A stretch of DNA of 64,000 nucleotides from Streptomyces sp. 35G-GA-8 (GTDB lineage: Bacteria; Actinomycetota; Actinomycetes; Streptomycetales; Streptomycetaceae). A program made the translations under genes and the position numbers. The DNA is taken from positions 186,001 to 250,000 of the forward strand of contig NZ_JAMHJQ010000004.1 in the NCBI RefSeq assembly GCF_023534745.1. The letters run 5' to 3'. This document shows positions 16,932 to 25,600 of the stretch, piece after piece; position 1 is the stretch's first letter, and the number at the start of each line of letters is the position of its first letter. The notes beneath the pieces are model-generated. The model was not told where the DNA came from. It did not search any database and saw nothing but the letters and a program-made list of their open reading frames with translations.

Positions 16932-17595
16932 ATGGCCGGCGACCCGGCAGCAAATCCGCGCGCCGCCCTCAACGCCGCCCTTTCCCCACAGCTGCTGACA
17001 TTCGATCCGGCCGCTCAGGTCGAGCTGGAGCCGGGCAAGCGGCCCAAGGCGGTGCTGTGGCCGGCCGACCATGTCGAATACGGACGCGAAACCGGTGAGG
17101 CGCCGTCAGCGGTCGGGAGCAAGCCGAAGACGGAGGACAGCGAGGCCCTTGTCGCGCTCGGGCCGGGAACGGCACAGGTCCTCCTTGAACATCGCCCGCG
17201 GCAGCTGGACGACCGTCAGGAGCGGCTCGGGAAGCGGCTGCCGCGGCATGAGACCGGCAAGGTCTCCGTTCAGGAGGACGGCTCCTGGCCGCACCCTGAG
17301 AAGGTGTCAGACAGGGCTTTTCCGGGAGGTCGGCCTTCCGCCGGTCAGCCTCGGGGATCTGCGCCATGTGGCCGCAACCTTGATCCATGCGGGTGGAGGT
17401 GGCATCCATACGATCAAGGAAACGCTGCGACACGGAACTATTCAGCTAGCGTCTGACACGTACACCAGTCTTCTGCCCCAGGTCGACAAGGAGGTCGCGA
17501 GGAATGCCGAAGCCGTCGTCCCCCGTGCCCGCCGTGCACGGCCGTCCGGCACGCTCGCTCACGCACCGCTCACGCAAGACCCTGTAAACCACTGA
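16932..17595 (+). pseudogene. Degenerate tyrosine integrase beside a tRNA
   Basis: The first frame carries integrase-like sequence (RAALNAAL, GKRPKAVLW, ETGEAPSAV, then LEHRPRQLDDRQERLG and VQEDGSWPHPEKVSD). Near 17315 a frameshift moves homology to a second frame with the catalytic block SLGDLRHVAATLIHAGGGG, TIKETLRHGTIQLASDTYTSLLP, ending TGA 17593-17595. This contains the Arg of the catalytic box, the LRHG motif and the Tyr region. The middle part, with the first catalytic Arg, is deleted. It ends 75 bases from the 3' end of a tRNA gene, the normal place for an element integrase. Confidence 0.75.
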
Positions 17596-17629
17596 GCGCC
17601 CCATGTGGTCTAGGCCACGTGGGGCGCTC
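17594..17629 (+). terminator. 15-bp hairpin ending the integrase remnant
   Basis: Arms 17594-17608 and 17615-17629 pair over 15 bp with one G-U wobble and a 6-base loop (TCTAGG). The hairpin overlaps the integrase TGA by two bases and separates it from the tRNA. Confidence 0.65.
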
Positions 17630-17669
17630 GGATGCCAGGTGGGAACGATTCATCAAACAGGCGTTCCCG

Positions 17670-17743
17670 TGGGGCGGGTGGGACTCGAACCCACGGCCGA
17701 CGGATTATGAGTCCGCTGCTCTAACCGGCTGAGCTACCGCCCC
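17670..17743 (-). tRNA. tRNA with CAT anticodon (elongator Met or lysidine-type Ile2)
   Basis: A 74-base gene with a 7-bp acceptor stem (GGGGCGG/CCGCCCC), normal D arm, anticodon loop CTCATAA and T loop TTCGAGT. CAT can be elongator methionine or isoleucine (modified C); the sequence alone does not decide. It is not the initiator, whose acceptor start is unpaired. CCA is not encoded. The integrase remnant faces its 3' end. Confidence 0.9.
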
Positions 17744-17955
17744 TAACGGCGTGTCGCGCACATTTGTGCGCGCCCGTCTGCCGCAGCATAGCCGCTCATA
17801 CGATCTCCTGCCTCGGATGGTCGGCATCCTCTGACCATGAGGACTTCGCCATGCGCCGTCCGGTTCCACGAACCGCGGAGTAGATCCGTAAGAGGTACCC
17901 AAAAGGGGCGGGACGCCCGGTCGGCGGAGTACCGGGGAGTGAGAACGGGCACACG

Positions 17956-17977
17956 AAAAAGGACCCCGAAGGGCCCT
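17956..17977 (-). terminator. Rho-independent terminator of the tRNA-Asn pair
   Basis: On the minus strand a 7-bp stem (AGGGCCC with GGGGTCCT, one G-T pair) closes a TTCG tetraloop and is followed by TTTTT. It starts 14 bases after the 3' end of the first tRNA-Asn: a textbook terminator. Confidence 0.85.
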
Positions 17978-17990
17978 CCTCGTACTACCG

Positions 17991-18063
17991 CTCCCCCGGC
18001 TGGACTCGAACCAGCAACCCTCCGGTTAACAGCCGAATGCTCTGCCAATTGAGCTACAGGGGA
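17991..18063 (-). tRNA. tRNA-Asn (GTT)
   Basis: 73 bases; acceptor TCCCCTG/CGGGGGA, anticodon loop CTGTTAA, T loop TTCGAGT. It is the promoter-distal copy of a tandem pair. Its anticodon stem and T stem differ at several positions from the other copy, so it is not a recent exact duplication. Confidence 0.95.
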
Positions 18064-18068
18064 TCGCG

Positions 18069-18141
18069 CTCCCCCGACTGGACTCGAACCAGTAACCTGC
18101 CGGTTAACAGCCGGCTGCTCTGCCAATTGAGCTACAGGGGA
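18069..18141 (-). tRNA. tRNA-Asn (GTT)
   Basis: 73 bases with the same acceptor and D arm as its neighbour 5 bases away, anticodon GTT. The two are surely cotranscribed and end at the terminator at 17956-17977. Confidence 0.95.
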
Positions 18142-18361
18142 TTGCTGCGTCTGCACCGAACGTACCTACCCCGGTCCTCCCGGGCGGCGCGCGTTCGCTG
18201 CGACACATACATTAGCGCAAGCAGGGGGGTGCTTTGCCAATCGGTATCGACCCGGGGCACGCCGGGTGATCCCGGGCCCCGGCGGGGTAGGCGCAGAGCA
18301 CAGACCCACGGTCCGACGCTGACGCTGGGGACTCCGACGCCGAGAGGGAAGGGTGGCAGCC

Positions 18362-18661
18362 ATGCGGTACCGCCTCACATTCATCGCGGGACTGGCTTGC
18401 GGATATGTCCTGGGGACGCGCGCCGGCCGGGAGCGTTACGAGGAGCTCAAGAAATCGGCCCGCCAGGTGTCGCAGAACCCGGCGGTGCGCAACGCGGCCG
18501 AGTCCGCCGCGCAGACCGGCCGCGAGATCGCGGGCAAGGCGTACCACTCGGTGAACGGCATCGTCGGCGACAAGCTCCCCGACTCCGTCGCCCAGCGTGT
18601 CCGCTCGCTGCGCGAGCGGAGTCAGAACGGCCAGGACGACTGGGGTACGAGCAATACCTGA
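18362..18661 (+). CDS. YtxH-like small membrane-associated protein
   Basis: 99 residues. It opens with MRYRLTFIAGLACGYVLGTRAGRERYE, i.e. a short hydrophobic glycine-rich segment followed by a charged amphipathic helix, the pattern of YtxH-type proteins in actinomycetes. The rest is a polar helix (AAESAAQTGREIAGKAY). ATG 18362 is preferred to the in-frame GTG 18353: GGGAAGGG lies 8 bases before it. Function is unknown; the family is often linked to envelope stress. Confidence 0.75.
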   Translation: MRYRLTFIAGLACGYVLGTRAGRERYEELKKSARQVSQNPAVRNAAESAAQTGREIAGKAYHSVNGIVGDKLPDSVAQRVRSLRERSQNGQDDWGTSNT

Positions 18662-18730
18662 CCCGGATCAGGACACCCGGAGCTTCCCGGCAGCGCTACC
18701 GGTGCGGCGCGTGCGGCAGAATCGGGTGTC

Positions 18731-20176
18731 ATGGGAATAGTCGCCGGGTTGGACAGTTCGTCCGGGTTCACACGCGTCGTCGTCTGCGACGCGGACACAG
18801 GTGCCGTGCTGCGGCAGGGGTACGCGGCCCATCCGGTCGAGCCCAAAGCCGCCGAGGTCGATCCGCAGGCCTGGCTGCTCTCCCTCGGCGAGGCCGCGTC
18901 GGGCGGGCTGCTGGAGGGCGTGCAGGCCATCGGGGTGGCGGCGCAGCAGCACGGCCTGGTGGCGCTGGACCGGCAGGGGAACCCCGTACGGCCCGCGCTG
19001 GTCGGCAATGACAAGCGCGCGCAGGTCGCCGCCGCCGATCTGGTCGACGCGCTGGGCGGCCGGCACGCCTGGGCCGAGGCCGTCGGGTCCGTACCGCAGT
19101 CGGGTCAGCTCGTGGCCAAGCTGCGCTGGCTGGCGCGGAACGAGCCCGAGGCGGCGCGGCGCACCGCGCTGGTGCTCCAGCCGCACGACTGGCTGGTCTG
19201 GCAGCTGCTGGGGCGTCCTGCGCGCAGGACGACCGACCGGGGCGGGGCCTCCGGGACCGGCTACTGGTCCGCGCGTACGGAGGCGTACCGGCCGGATCTG
19301 GTGGAGCTGGCGCTCGGCCACCAGGCCGCGCTGCCCGAGGTGCTCGGCCCCGCGGACACCGCCGGGACCACCCCCGAGGGGCTGCTGATCTCGGCGGGGA
19401 CCGGCGAGACGATGGCCGCCGCGTTCGGGCTCGGTGTCGCGGTCGGGGACGCCGTGGTGTCGCTGGGGGCGTCCGGGTCGGTGATGGCGGTCCACCACGA
19501 GGCGGCGGCCGATCCGTCCGGAATGATCACTTCCTTCGCTGACGCCACCGGAATGCATCTGCCCGTCGTGCACACGCTGAACGCCGTCAGGGCGCTGCGC
19601 GGGACGGCGGAGCTGCTGGGCACGGCGGAGCTGGCCGAGCTGTCCGAGCTGGCGCTCACGTCCACGCCGGGCTCCTCGGGGCTGGTGTTCCTGCCGTATC
19701 TGGAGGGCGAGCGGACCCCGCAGCTGCCGCACACGGCGGGCACACTGACCGGGCTGCGGCGCGAGTCGATGAAGCCGGAGCATCTGGCGCGGGCCGCGTT
19801 CGAGGGGATGCTCTGCTCGCTCGCCGACGCGATGGACGTGCTGCGCGGACGGGGGGTGGAGGTGCGGCGGGTGTTCCTGCTGGGCGCCGCCGCCGAGCTG
19901 CCCGCCGTACAGGCCCTGGCTCCGGCGATCTTCGGGGCGCAGGTGGTCGTACCGCAGCCCGCCGACTACACCGCGATCGGCGCGGCGCGGCAGGCGGCCT
20001 GGGCGCTCGGTGTCTCACAGGGGTCGCTCTCCCCGCACAACCCGCCGGCCTGGCAGGGCGCGGCGGCCCAGGTGTTCGAGCCGGGTGAGGACGCGGCCGT
20101 GGGCACGGCGGTGCGGCAGCAGTACACGGCAACGCGGGAGCAGATCCACCCCGGGGCCTTCGGGCACGGCGGCTGA
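18731..20176 (+). CDS. xylB: FGGY-family sugar kinase, probably xylulokinase
   Basis: 481 residues of the two-domain FGGY carbohydrate kinase fold. The N-terminal ATPase loop is GLDSSSGFTRVVVCD, the catalytic Asp lies in VGNDKRAQ, and the C-terminal domain has LSAGTGETMA-type and LGASGSVMAV phosphate-binding loops and YLEGERTPQLP, typical of xylulokinases. The reaction would be D-xylulose + ATP to xylulose 5-phosphate feeding the pentose phosphate route. No xylose isomerase or transporter is adjacent, so the exact sugar is inferred. The start ATG has only a weak RBS. Confidence 0.8.
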   Translation: MGIVAGLDSSSGFTRVVVCDADTGAVLRQGYAAHPVEPKAAEVDPQAWLLSLGEAASGGLLEGVQAIGVAAQQHGLVALDRQGNPVRPALVGNDKRAQVAAADLVDALGGRHAWAEAVGSVPQSGQLVAKLRWLARNEPEAARRTALVLQPHDWLVWQLLGRPARRTTDRGGASGTGYWSARTEAYRPDLVELALGHQAALPEVLGPADTAGTTPEGLLISAGTGETMAAAFGLGVAVGDAVVSLGASGSVMAVHHEAAADPSGMITSFADATGMHLPVVHTLNAVRALRGTAELLGTAELAELSELALTSTPGSSGLVFLPYLEGERTPQLPHTAGTLTGLRRESMKPEHLARAAFEGMLCSLADAMDVLRGRGVEVRRVFLLGAAAELPAVQALAPAIFGAQVVVPQPADYTAIGAARQAAWALGVSQGSLSPHNPPAWQGAAAQVFEPGEDAAVGTAVRQQYTATREQIHPGAFGHGG

Positions 20177-20194
20177 GCGGGCCGGGCCGGCGGT

Positions 20195-20221
20195 GCGGGC
20201 CGACTGAGCGGGGCGGCCCGC
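20195..20221 (+). terminator. Hairpin after the sugar kinase
   Basis: GCGGGCCG (20195-20202) pairs with CGGCCCGC (20214-20221) over 8 bp around an 11-base loop, 18 bases after the stop. No T-tract. Confidence 0.4.
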
Positions 20222-20340
20222 GGGGCGGGCCGGCGAAAGTGGGGCGCGCGGGAGTGCTTCGGAGCGGCCGGAGCACGGTCGCGTTCTTGACCCGTCCTTG
20301 GACATAAACCCATGGGGCGAGGCGGGGGCGGTACCGCAAG

Positions 20341-22134
20341 ATGGGGGCTGATCCCCGTTCTCGCGACCCTTCATTCCGAGCCGACCCCGAAAGACTGCGC
20401 GTGCTGCTACGACTTCTGCGAGCCCATCTCGCCCCGTACAAGAGACCGATAGCCCTGCTGGTGGCGCTCCAGCTGTTGCAGACGTGCGCCACCCTCTACC
20501 TGCCCACTCTCAACGCCGACATCATCGACAACGGTGTGGTGAAGGGGGACTCGGGCTACATCCTGCGGTTCGGCGGCATCATGATCGCCGTCAGTGTCGT
20601 CCAGGTCATCTGCAATATCGGCGCCGTGTACTACGGCGCGCGGACCGCCTCGGCCCTCGGCCGGGATGTGCGGGCCGCCGTCTTCGAGCGGGTGCAGAGC
20701 TTCTCCGCCCGTGAGGTGGGTCACTTCGGCGCCCCCTCGCTGATCACCCGCACCACCAATGACGTCCAGCAGGTCCAGATGCTGGTCCTGATGTCGTTCA
20801 CGCTGATGGTGTCCGCGCCCATCATGTGTGTCGGCGGCATCATCATGGCGCTCGGCCAGGACATCCCGCTGTCGTCGGTGCTGCTGGCCGTCGTACCGCT
20901 GCTCGGGATATCCGTGAGCCTCATCGTCAGGAAGATGCGGCCGCTGTTCCGGACCATGCAGACCCGGCTGGACACCGTGAACCGGGTGCTGCGCGAGCAG
21001 ATCACCGGCAATCGCGTGATCAGGGCCTTCGTACGGGACGACTACGAGAAGGAACGCTTCCGGGGCGCCAACACCGAGCTGACCGATGTCTCGCTGTCGA
21101 CGGGACGGCTGATGGCGCTGATGTTCCCGACCGTGATGACGGTCGTGAACCTGTCGTCGATCGCCGTGGTCTGGTTCGGCGCGCACCGGATCGACAGCGG
21201 GGGGATGGAGATCGGCGCGCTGACCGCGTTCCTCGCGTATCTGATGCAGATCGTGATGGCGGTGATGATGGCCACCTTCATGTTCATGATGGTGCCGCGC
21301 GCCGAGGTCTGCGCCGAGCGCATCGAGGAGGTGCTCGGCACCAGTTCGAGCGTCGTACCACCGGAGAACCCGGTGCGGGAGCTGCGCCGGCACGGGCATC
21401 TGGAGGTGCGGGACGCGGAGTTCCGCTTCCCCGGCGCCGAGGAGCCCGTCCTGCGCGAGGTGTCGCTGACGGCGCGCCCCGGCGAGACGACCGCGGTGAT
21501 CGGGTCGACGGGCAGCGGCAAGTCGACGCTGCTCGGGCTCATTCCGCGGCTGTTCGACGCGACCGGCGGGCAGGTGCTCGTCGACGGCCAGGATGTGCGG
21601 GAACTCGATCCGGTACTGCTGGCGAAGACCGTGAGTCTCGTACCGCAGAAGCCGTACTTGTTCTCCGGGACGGTGGCGACGAATCTGCGGTACGGCAATC
21701 CGGACGCGACCGATGTGGAGCTGTGGCACGCGCTGGAGGTGGCCCAGGCGAAGGAGTTCGTCGCGGCCCTGGAGGGCGGGCTGAACGCGCCGATCGCGCA
21801 AGGCGGTACGAATGTCTCCGGCGGGCAGCGGCAGCGGCTCGCGATCGCGCGGACGCTGGTGCAGCGGCCGGAGATCTATCTGTTCGACGACTCGTTCTCG
21901 GCGCTGGACTACGCCACGGACGCGGCGCTGCGCGGCGCGCTGGCGCGGGAGACCGCCGAGGCGACCGTCGTGATCGTCGCGCAGCGGGTCTCCACCATCC
22001 GTGACGCCGACCGCATAGTGGTGCTCGACGAGGGCCGGATCGTGGGGTCGGGCCGCCATCACGAACTGATGGCGGGGAACGAGACATACCGGGAGATCGT
22101 GCTCTCCCAGCTGACCGAGGCGGAGGCTGCCTGA
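20341..22134 (+). CDS. ABC exporter half-transporter, degenerate-site subunit
   Basis: 597 residues: six-helix ABC exporter membrane domain (about 30-330) then a nucleotide-binding domain with Walker A GSTGSGKST at 388, a canonical signature VSGGQRQ and D-loop SALD. The Walker B glutamate is aspartate (LFDDSFSALD) and the switch histidine is glutamine (VIVAQRVSTI), so its own ATP site is probably weak. Its stop overlaps the next half-transporter by one base; together they form a heterodimeric exporter. A GTG at 20401 is an alternative start that aligns with how I recall homologues beginning. Substrate unknown; multidrug or lipid export is usual for the type. Confidence 0.9.
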   Translation: MGADPRSRDPSFRADPERLRVLLRLLRAHLAPYKRPIALLVALQLLQTCATLYLPTLNADIIDNGVVKGDSGYILRFGGIMIAVSVVQVICNIGAVYYGARTASALGRDVRAAVFERVQSFSAREVGHFGAPSLITRTTNDVQQVQMLVLMSFTLMVSAPIMCVGGIIMALGQDIPLSSVLLAVVPLLGISVSLIVRKMRPLFRTMQTRLDTVNRVLREQITGNRVIRAFVRDDYEKERFRGANTELTDVSLSTGRLMALMFPTVMTVVNLSSIAVVWFGAHRIDSGGMEIGALTAFLAYLMQIVMAVMMATFMFMMVPRAEVCAERIEEVLGTSSSVVPPENPVRELRRHGHLEVRDAEFRFPGAEEPVLREVSLTARPGETTAVIGSTGSGKSTLLGLIPRLFDATGGQVLVDGQDVRELDPVLLAKTVSLVPQKPYLFSGTVATNLRYGNPDATDVELWHALEVAQAKEFVAALEGGLNAPIAQGGTNVSGGQRQRLAIARTLVQRPEIYLFDDSFSALDYATDAALRGALARETAEATVVIVAQRVSTIRDADRIVVLDEGRIVGSGRHHELMAGNETYREIVLSQLTEAEAA

Positions 22135-24059
22135 TGAGCGGTCCAGGCGGACGCATGATGATGGCGGGCCCGACGCAGCGGTCCATGGACTTCAAGGGGT
22201 CGGGCAAGCGGCTGGTGAGGCTGCTGCTCGTGGAGCGGACCACCCTCTGGTGGATGCTCGTGGCCGGTGTGCTGAGCGTCGCGCTCTCGGTCGTCGGACC
22301 GAAGATCCTCGGAAAGGCGACGGACCTCATCTTCGCGGGGGTCATCGGCCGAGGAACCCCCGGCGGTGTCACCAAGGCGGAGACCATCGAGCAACTGCGG
22401 GCCAGGGGCGACAACGGAATGGCCGATCTGCTCTCCGGGGTGGACTTCACCCCGGGCCAGGGCATCGACTTCGGCGCCGTGGGCGAGGTCCTGCTGATCG
22501 TGCTGGTGGTCTATGTCGCCGCCGGGCTGCTGATGCTGGTGTCGACGCGGCTCTCCATCCGGGTCATCAACCACACGGTGTACCGGATGCGGGAGGAGAT
22601 CCAGGCGAAGCTGTCGCGGCTGCCGCTGTCGTACTTCGACCAGCAGCCGCGCGGTGAGGTGCTGAGCCGGGCGACGAACGACATCGACAACATCTCGCAG
22701 ACCATGCAGCAGACGATGGGGCAGCTGATCAACTCGCTGCTGACCATCATCGGTGTGCTGGTGATGATGTTCTGGATCTCGCCGCTGCTGGCGCTGGTCG
22801 CGCTGGTGACGGTTCCGCTGTCGGTGGTGGTGGCGGCGAGGATCGGCAAGCGGTCGCAGCCGCAGTTCGTCCAGCAGTGGAAGGTCACCGGCACGCTGAA
22901 CGCGCATATCGAGGAGATGTACACCGGGCACGCCCTGGTGAAGGTCTTCGGGCGGCAGAACGAGTCGGCCGAGGCGTTCCGCGAGCAGAACGAACAGCTC
23001 TACGAGGCGGGTTTCAAGGCGCAGTTCAACAGCGGGATCATGCAGCCGCTGATGCTCTTCGTCTCCAATCTGAGCTATGTGCTGGTCGCGGTCGTCGGCG
23101 GGCTGCGGGTCGCCTCGGGCTCGCTGTCGATCGGTGATGTGCAGGCGTTCATCCAGTACTCGCGCCAGTTCTCCATGCCGCTGACGCAGGTCGCGTCGAT
23201 GGCCAATCTGGTGCAGTCGGGTGTCGCCTCCGCCGAGCGGATCTTCGAACTGCTCGACGCGGAGGAGCAGGAGGCCGACGCCCCCGCGGTGGAGCGGCTG
23301 CGTGAATCCCAGGGCCGGGTCACGCTGGAGCATGTGTCGTTCCGGTACGAGCCCGACAAGCCGCTGATCGACGATCTGTCGCTCTCGGTGGACCCGGGAC
23401 AGACGGTCGCGATCGTCGGGCCGACGGGCGCGGGAAAGACCACCCTGGTCAATCTGCTGATGCGGTTCTACGAGGTCACGGGCGGCCGGATCACGCTGGA
23501 CGGCACGGACGTGTCGCGGATGTCCCGTGCGGAGCTGCGGTCCGGGATAGGCATGGTCCTTCAGGACACCTGGCTGTTCGGCGGCACGATCGCGGAGAAC
23601 ATCGCGTACGGCGCGTCGCGCGAGGTCGGCCGTGAGGAGATCGAGGAGGCGGCGCGGGCGGCGCACGCCGACCGGTTCGTCCGTACGCTCCCCGACGGCT
23701 ATGACACCGTGATCGACGACGAGGGGTCGGGGGTCAGCGCCGGTGAGAAGCAGCTGATCACCATCGCGCGGGCGTTCCTGTCCGATCCGGTGATCCTGGT
23801 GCTGGACGAGGCGACCAGCTCGGTGGACACCCGGACCGAGGTGCTGATCCAGAAGGCGATGGCGCGGCTGGCCCACGGCCGTACGAGCTTTGTGATCGCG
23901 CACCGGCTCTCCACGATCCGGGACGCGGACGTGATCCTGGTGATGGAGAACGGCGCGATCGTCGAACAGGGCACGCACGACGAACTGCTGGCGGCGGAGG
24001 GCGCGTACGCACGGCTGTACGCGGCCCAGTTCGCCCAGGCGGTCGCCGAAGTGGACTGA
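22134..24059 (+). CDS. ABC exporter half-transporter, catalytic-site subunit
   Basis: 641 residues: membrane domain with an extra loop between the first two helices (about 65-115), then the nucleotide-binding domain with Walker A GPTGAGKTT at 429, a full Walker B LVLDEATSSVD and switch His (FVIAHRLSTI). Its signature is degenerate (VSAGEKQ in place of SGGQ). This complements the partner: this protein's Walker motifs meet the partner's good signature to make one competent ATP site, while the other composite site is degraded. The start overlaps the previous TGA (TGATG), so the two are made together. Confidence 0.9.
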   Translation: MSGPGGRMMMAGPTQRSMDFKGSGKRLVRLLLVERTTLWWMLVAGVLSVALSVVGPKILGKATDLIFAGVIGRGTPGGVTKAETIEQLRARGDNGMADLLSGVDFTPGQGIDFGAVGEVLLIVLVVYVAAGLLMLVSTRLSIRVINHTVYRMREEIQAKLSRLPLSYFDQQPRGEVLSRATNDIDNISQTMQQTMGQLINSLLTIIGVLVMMFWISPLLALVALVTVPLSVVVAARIGKRSQPQFVQQWKVTGTLNAHIEEMYTGHALVKVFGRQNESAEAFREQNEQLYEAGFKAQFNSGIMQPLMLFVSNLSYVLVAVVGGLRVASGSLSIGDVQAFIQYSRQFSMPLTQVASMANLVQSGVASAERIFELLDAEEQEADAPAVERLRESQGRVTLEHVSFRYEPDKPLIDDLSLSVDPGQTVAIVGPTGAGKTTLVNLLMRFYEVTGGRITLDGTDVSRMSRAELRSGIGMVLQDTWLFGGTIAENIAYGASREVGREEIEEAARAAHADRFVRTLPDGYDTVIDDEGSGVSAGEKQLITIARAFLSDPVILVLDEATSSVDTRTEVLIQKAMARLAHGRTSFVIAHRLSTIRDADVILVMENGAIVEQGTHDELLAAEGAYARLYAAQFAQAVAEVD

Positions 24060-24119
24060 CCGGCACGGCCGGTGAGGGCCCGTCATGGGCGCCGCGTCCG
24101 TGTTCGCCTTCGGGTGGGT

Positions 24120-24138
24120 ACGGGCGCGGCGCCCGTTT
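24120..24138 (+). terminator. Hairpin after the ABC exporter operon
   Basis: ACGGGCGC and GCGCCCGT flank a single base (24120-24136) and are followed by TT. The hairpin lies 60 bases after the stop and before the opposite-strand sigma gene end, so it may work in both directions. Confidence 0.45.
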
Positions 24139-24214
24139 CGGGGATCGGAGATCGGGGACTGGGGCCCGGGGCTCGGGCCTTGGGCCTTGGGACCTGGCCT
24201 TGGGGGCCGCGGTA

Positions 24215-25330
24215 TCAGTCCAGGTAGCCGCGGAGCTGGTCGGCGTAGGCGTGGTCGCGGAGTCTGCCGAGCGTCTTGGACTCGATCTGGCGTATGCGCT
24301 CGCGGGTCACGCCGAAGATCCGGCCGATCTCCTCCAGCGTGCGGGGCCGGCCGTCGGCCAGTCCGTACCGCAGCTGGATGACCTTGCGTTCACGCTCGCC
24401 GAGGGTGGAGAGCACGGCGTCCAGATGCTGGCGCAGCAGCAGGAAGGCCGCGGATTCGACGGGGGACGCGGCGTCGCCGTCCTCGATCAGATCACCGAGC
24501 GCGACATCGTCCTCCTCGCCCACGGGGGCGTGCAGGGAGACCGGCTCCAGGGAGAGCCGGAGCACCTCCCTGACCCGGTCGGGGGCCAGCTCCAGCTGGG
24601 CGCCCACCTCTTCGGGGGTGGGCTCGTAACCGCGCTCCTGGAGGAGTCTGCGCTGCACGCGTACGACGCGGTTGATCAGCTCGACCACATGGACCGGGAC
24701 GCGGATGGTGCGGGCCTGGTCGGCGAGCGCCCGGGACATCGCCTGGCGGATCCACCAGGTCGCGTACGTCGAGAACTTGTAGCCGCGGGCGTAGTCGAAC
24801 TTCTCGACTGCCCTGATCAGGCCGAGGTTTCCCTCCTGGACGAGATCGAGCATGGTCAGTCCGCGGCCGACATAGCGTTTGGCCACCGAGACGACCAGCC
24901 GCAGATTCGCCTCGATGAGACGGCGTTTGGCCATCCGGCCCAGCACGACCAGCCGGTCGAGGTCGAGGGCCAGTTGGGAGTCCAGATCGGGGGTGGTGCT
25001 CAGCTTCTCCTCGGCGAAGAGGCCGGCTTCGACCCGGCGGGCGAGGTCCACCTCGTCGAAGGCGGTGAGCAGCGGTATCCGCCCGATCTCGCGCAGATAC
25101 TGGCGGAAGAGATCGGAGGAGGGTCCGCCGGTGTCGGCGCGGCTGCCCGGCCGGCCCGTGGGCTCGGGCACGAGGGGCACCTCCACGGGGTGCTCGGTGA
25201 GCGGCTCCTCGACCGTCTCGGGGTGGTGCGCGGCGCGGCTCTGCGCGGGGACGGCGGGCGCGCGGCCGGTGGGGGACGCGGCGGGGGGCGCGGCTAACGT
25301 CTCGGTGAGGGTCTGGGTATGGGTCTGCAC
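24215..25330 (-). CDS. hrdA: Principal-like RNA polymerase sigma factor HrdA
   Basis: 371 residues. It has regions 1.2 ([17 protein letters not shown]), 2 ([46 protein letters not shown]), 3 and 4 ([30 protein letters not shown]), as in group 1/2 sigma70 proteins, with a short non-conserved N-terminus. HrdA is chosen among HrdA-D because in S. coelicolor hrdA, as I recall, lies next to dnaG, as here. GTG 25330 is chosen: GGAGG sits exactly 9 bases upstream, although the frame is open to 25498. It directs RNA polymerase to -10/-35 promoters under non-essential conditions. Confidence 0.85.
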   Translation of the reverse strand: MQTHTQTLTETLAAPPAASPTGRAPAVPAQSRAAHHPETVEEPLTEHPVEVPLVPEPTGRPGSRADTGGPSSDLFRQYLREIGRIPLLTAFDEVDLARRVEAGLFAEEKLSTTPDLDSQLALDLDRLVVLGRMAKRRLIEANLRLVVSVAKRYVGRGLTMLDLVQEGNLGLIRAVEKFDYARGYKFSTYATWWIRQAMSRALADQARTIRVPVHVVELINRVVRVQRRLLQERGYEPTPEEVGAQLELAPDRVREVLRLSLEPVSLHAPVGEEDDVALGDLIEDGDAASPVESAAFLLLRQHLDAVLSTLGERERKVIQLRYGLADGRPRTLEEIGRIFGVTRERIRQIESKTLGRLRDHAYADQLRGYLD

Positions 25331-25600
25331 GGGGGGCGACCTCCAGGTGATCGCTGCCGGTTCGGGGCGGGGGGCGTACGGCAGCGGGACGAGGACGGCC
25401 GGGCCGCCTTCCGTCCCGTACACGATGAGCGGATCCGCGGGGGTGAGGCGCCCACCGTCGGTAGGCCGGCCGCGCTCCGGTGAACTCAGGCACCGCACCC
25501 CAGTGTGGGGTACGACATATCGCTGCCACGAGGGGCGTGCGGCGACTTTTTGCGCCCTGTACGTAACCGCGCCGTTACCGGGCGGAGGCCCGGAGGCGGT

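Noticed and set aside
18353-18361. GTG 18353 as the start of the YtxH-like gene
   Set aside because: The RBS spacing fits ATG 18362 and the family N-terminus MRYRLTF better.
24060-24214. GGGCCTTGGG-type repeated bases between the ABC operon and hrdA as a regulatory array
   Set aside because: Low-complexity GC stretches without a stable unit; only the hairpin at 24120 is supported.
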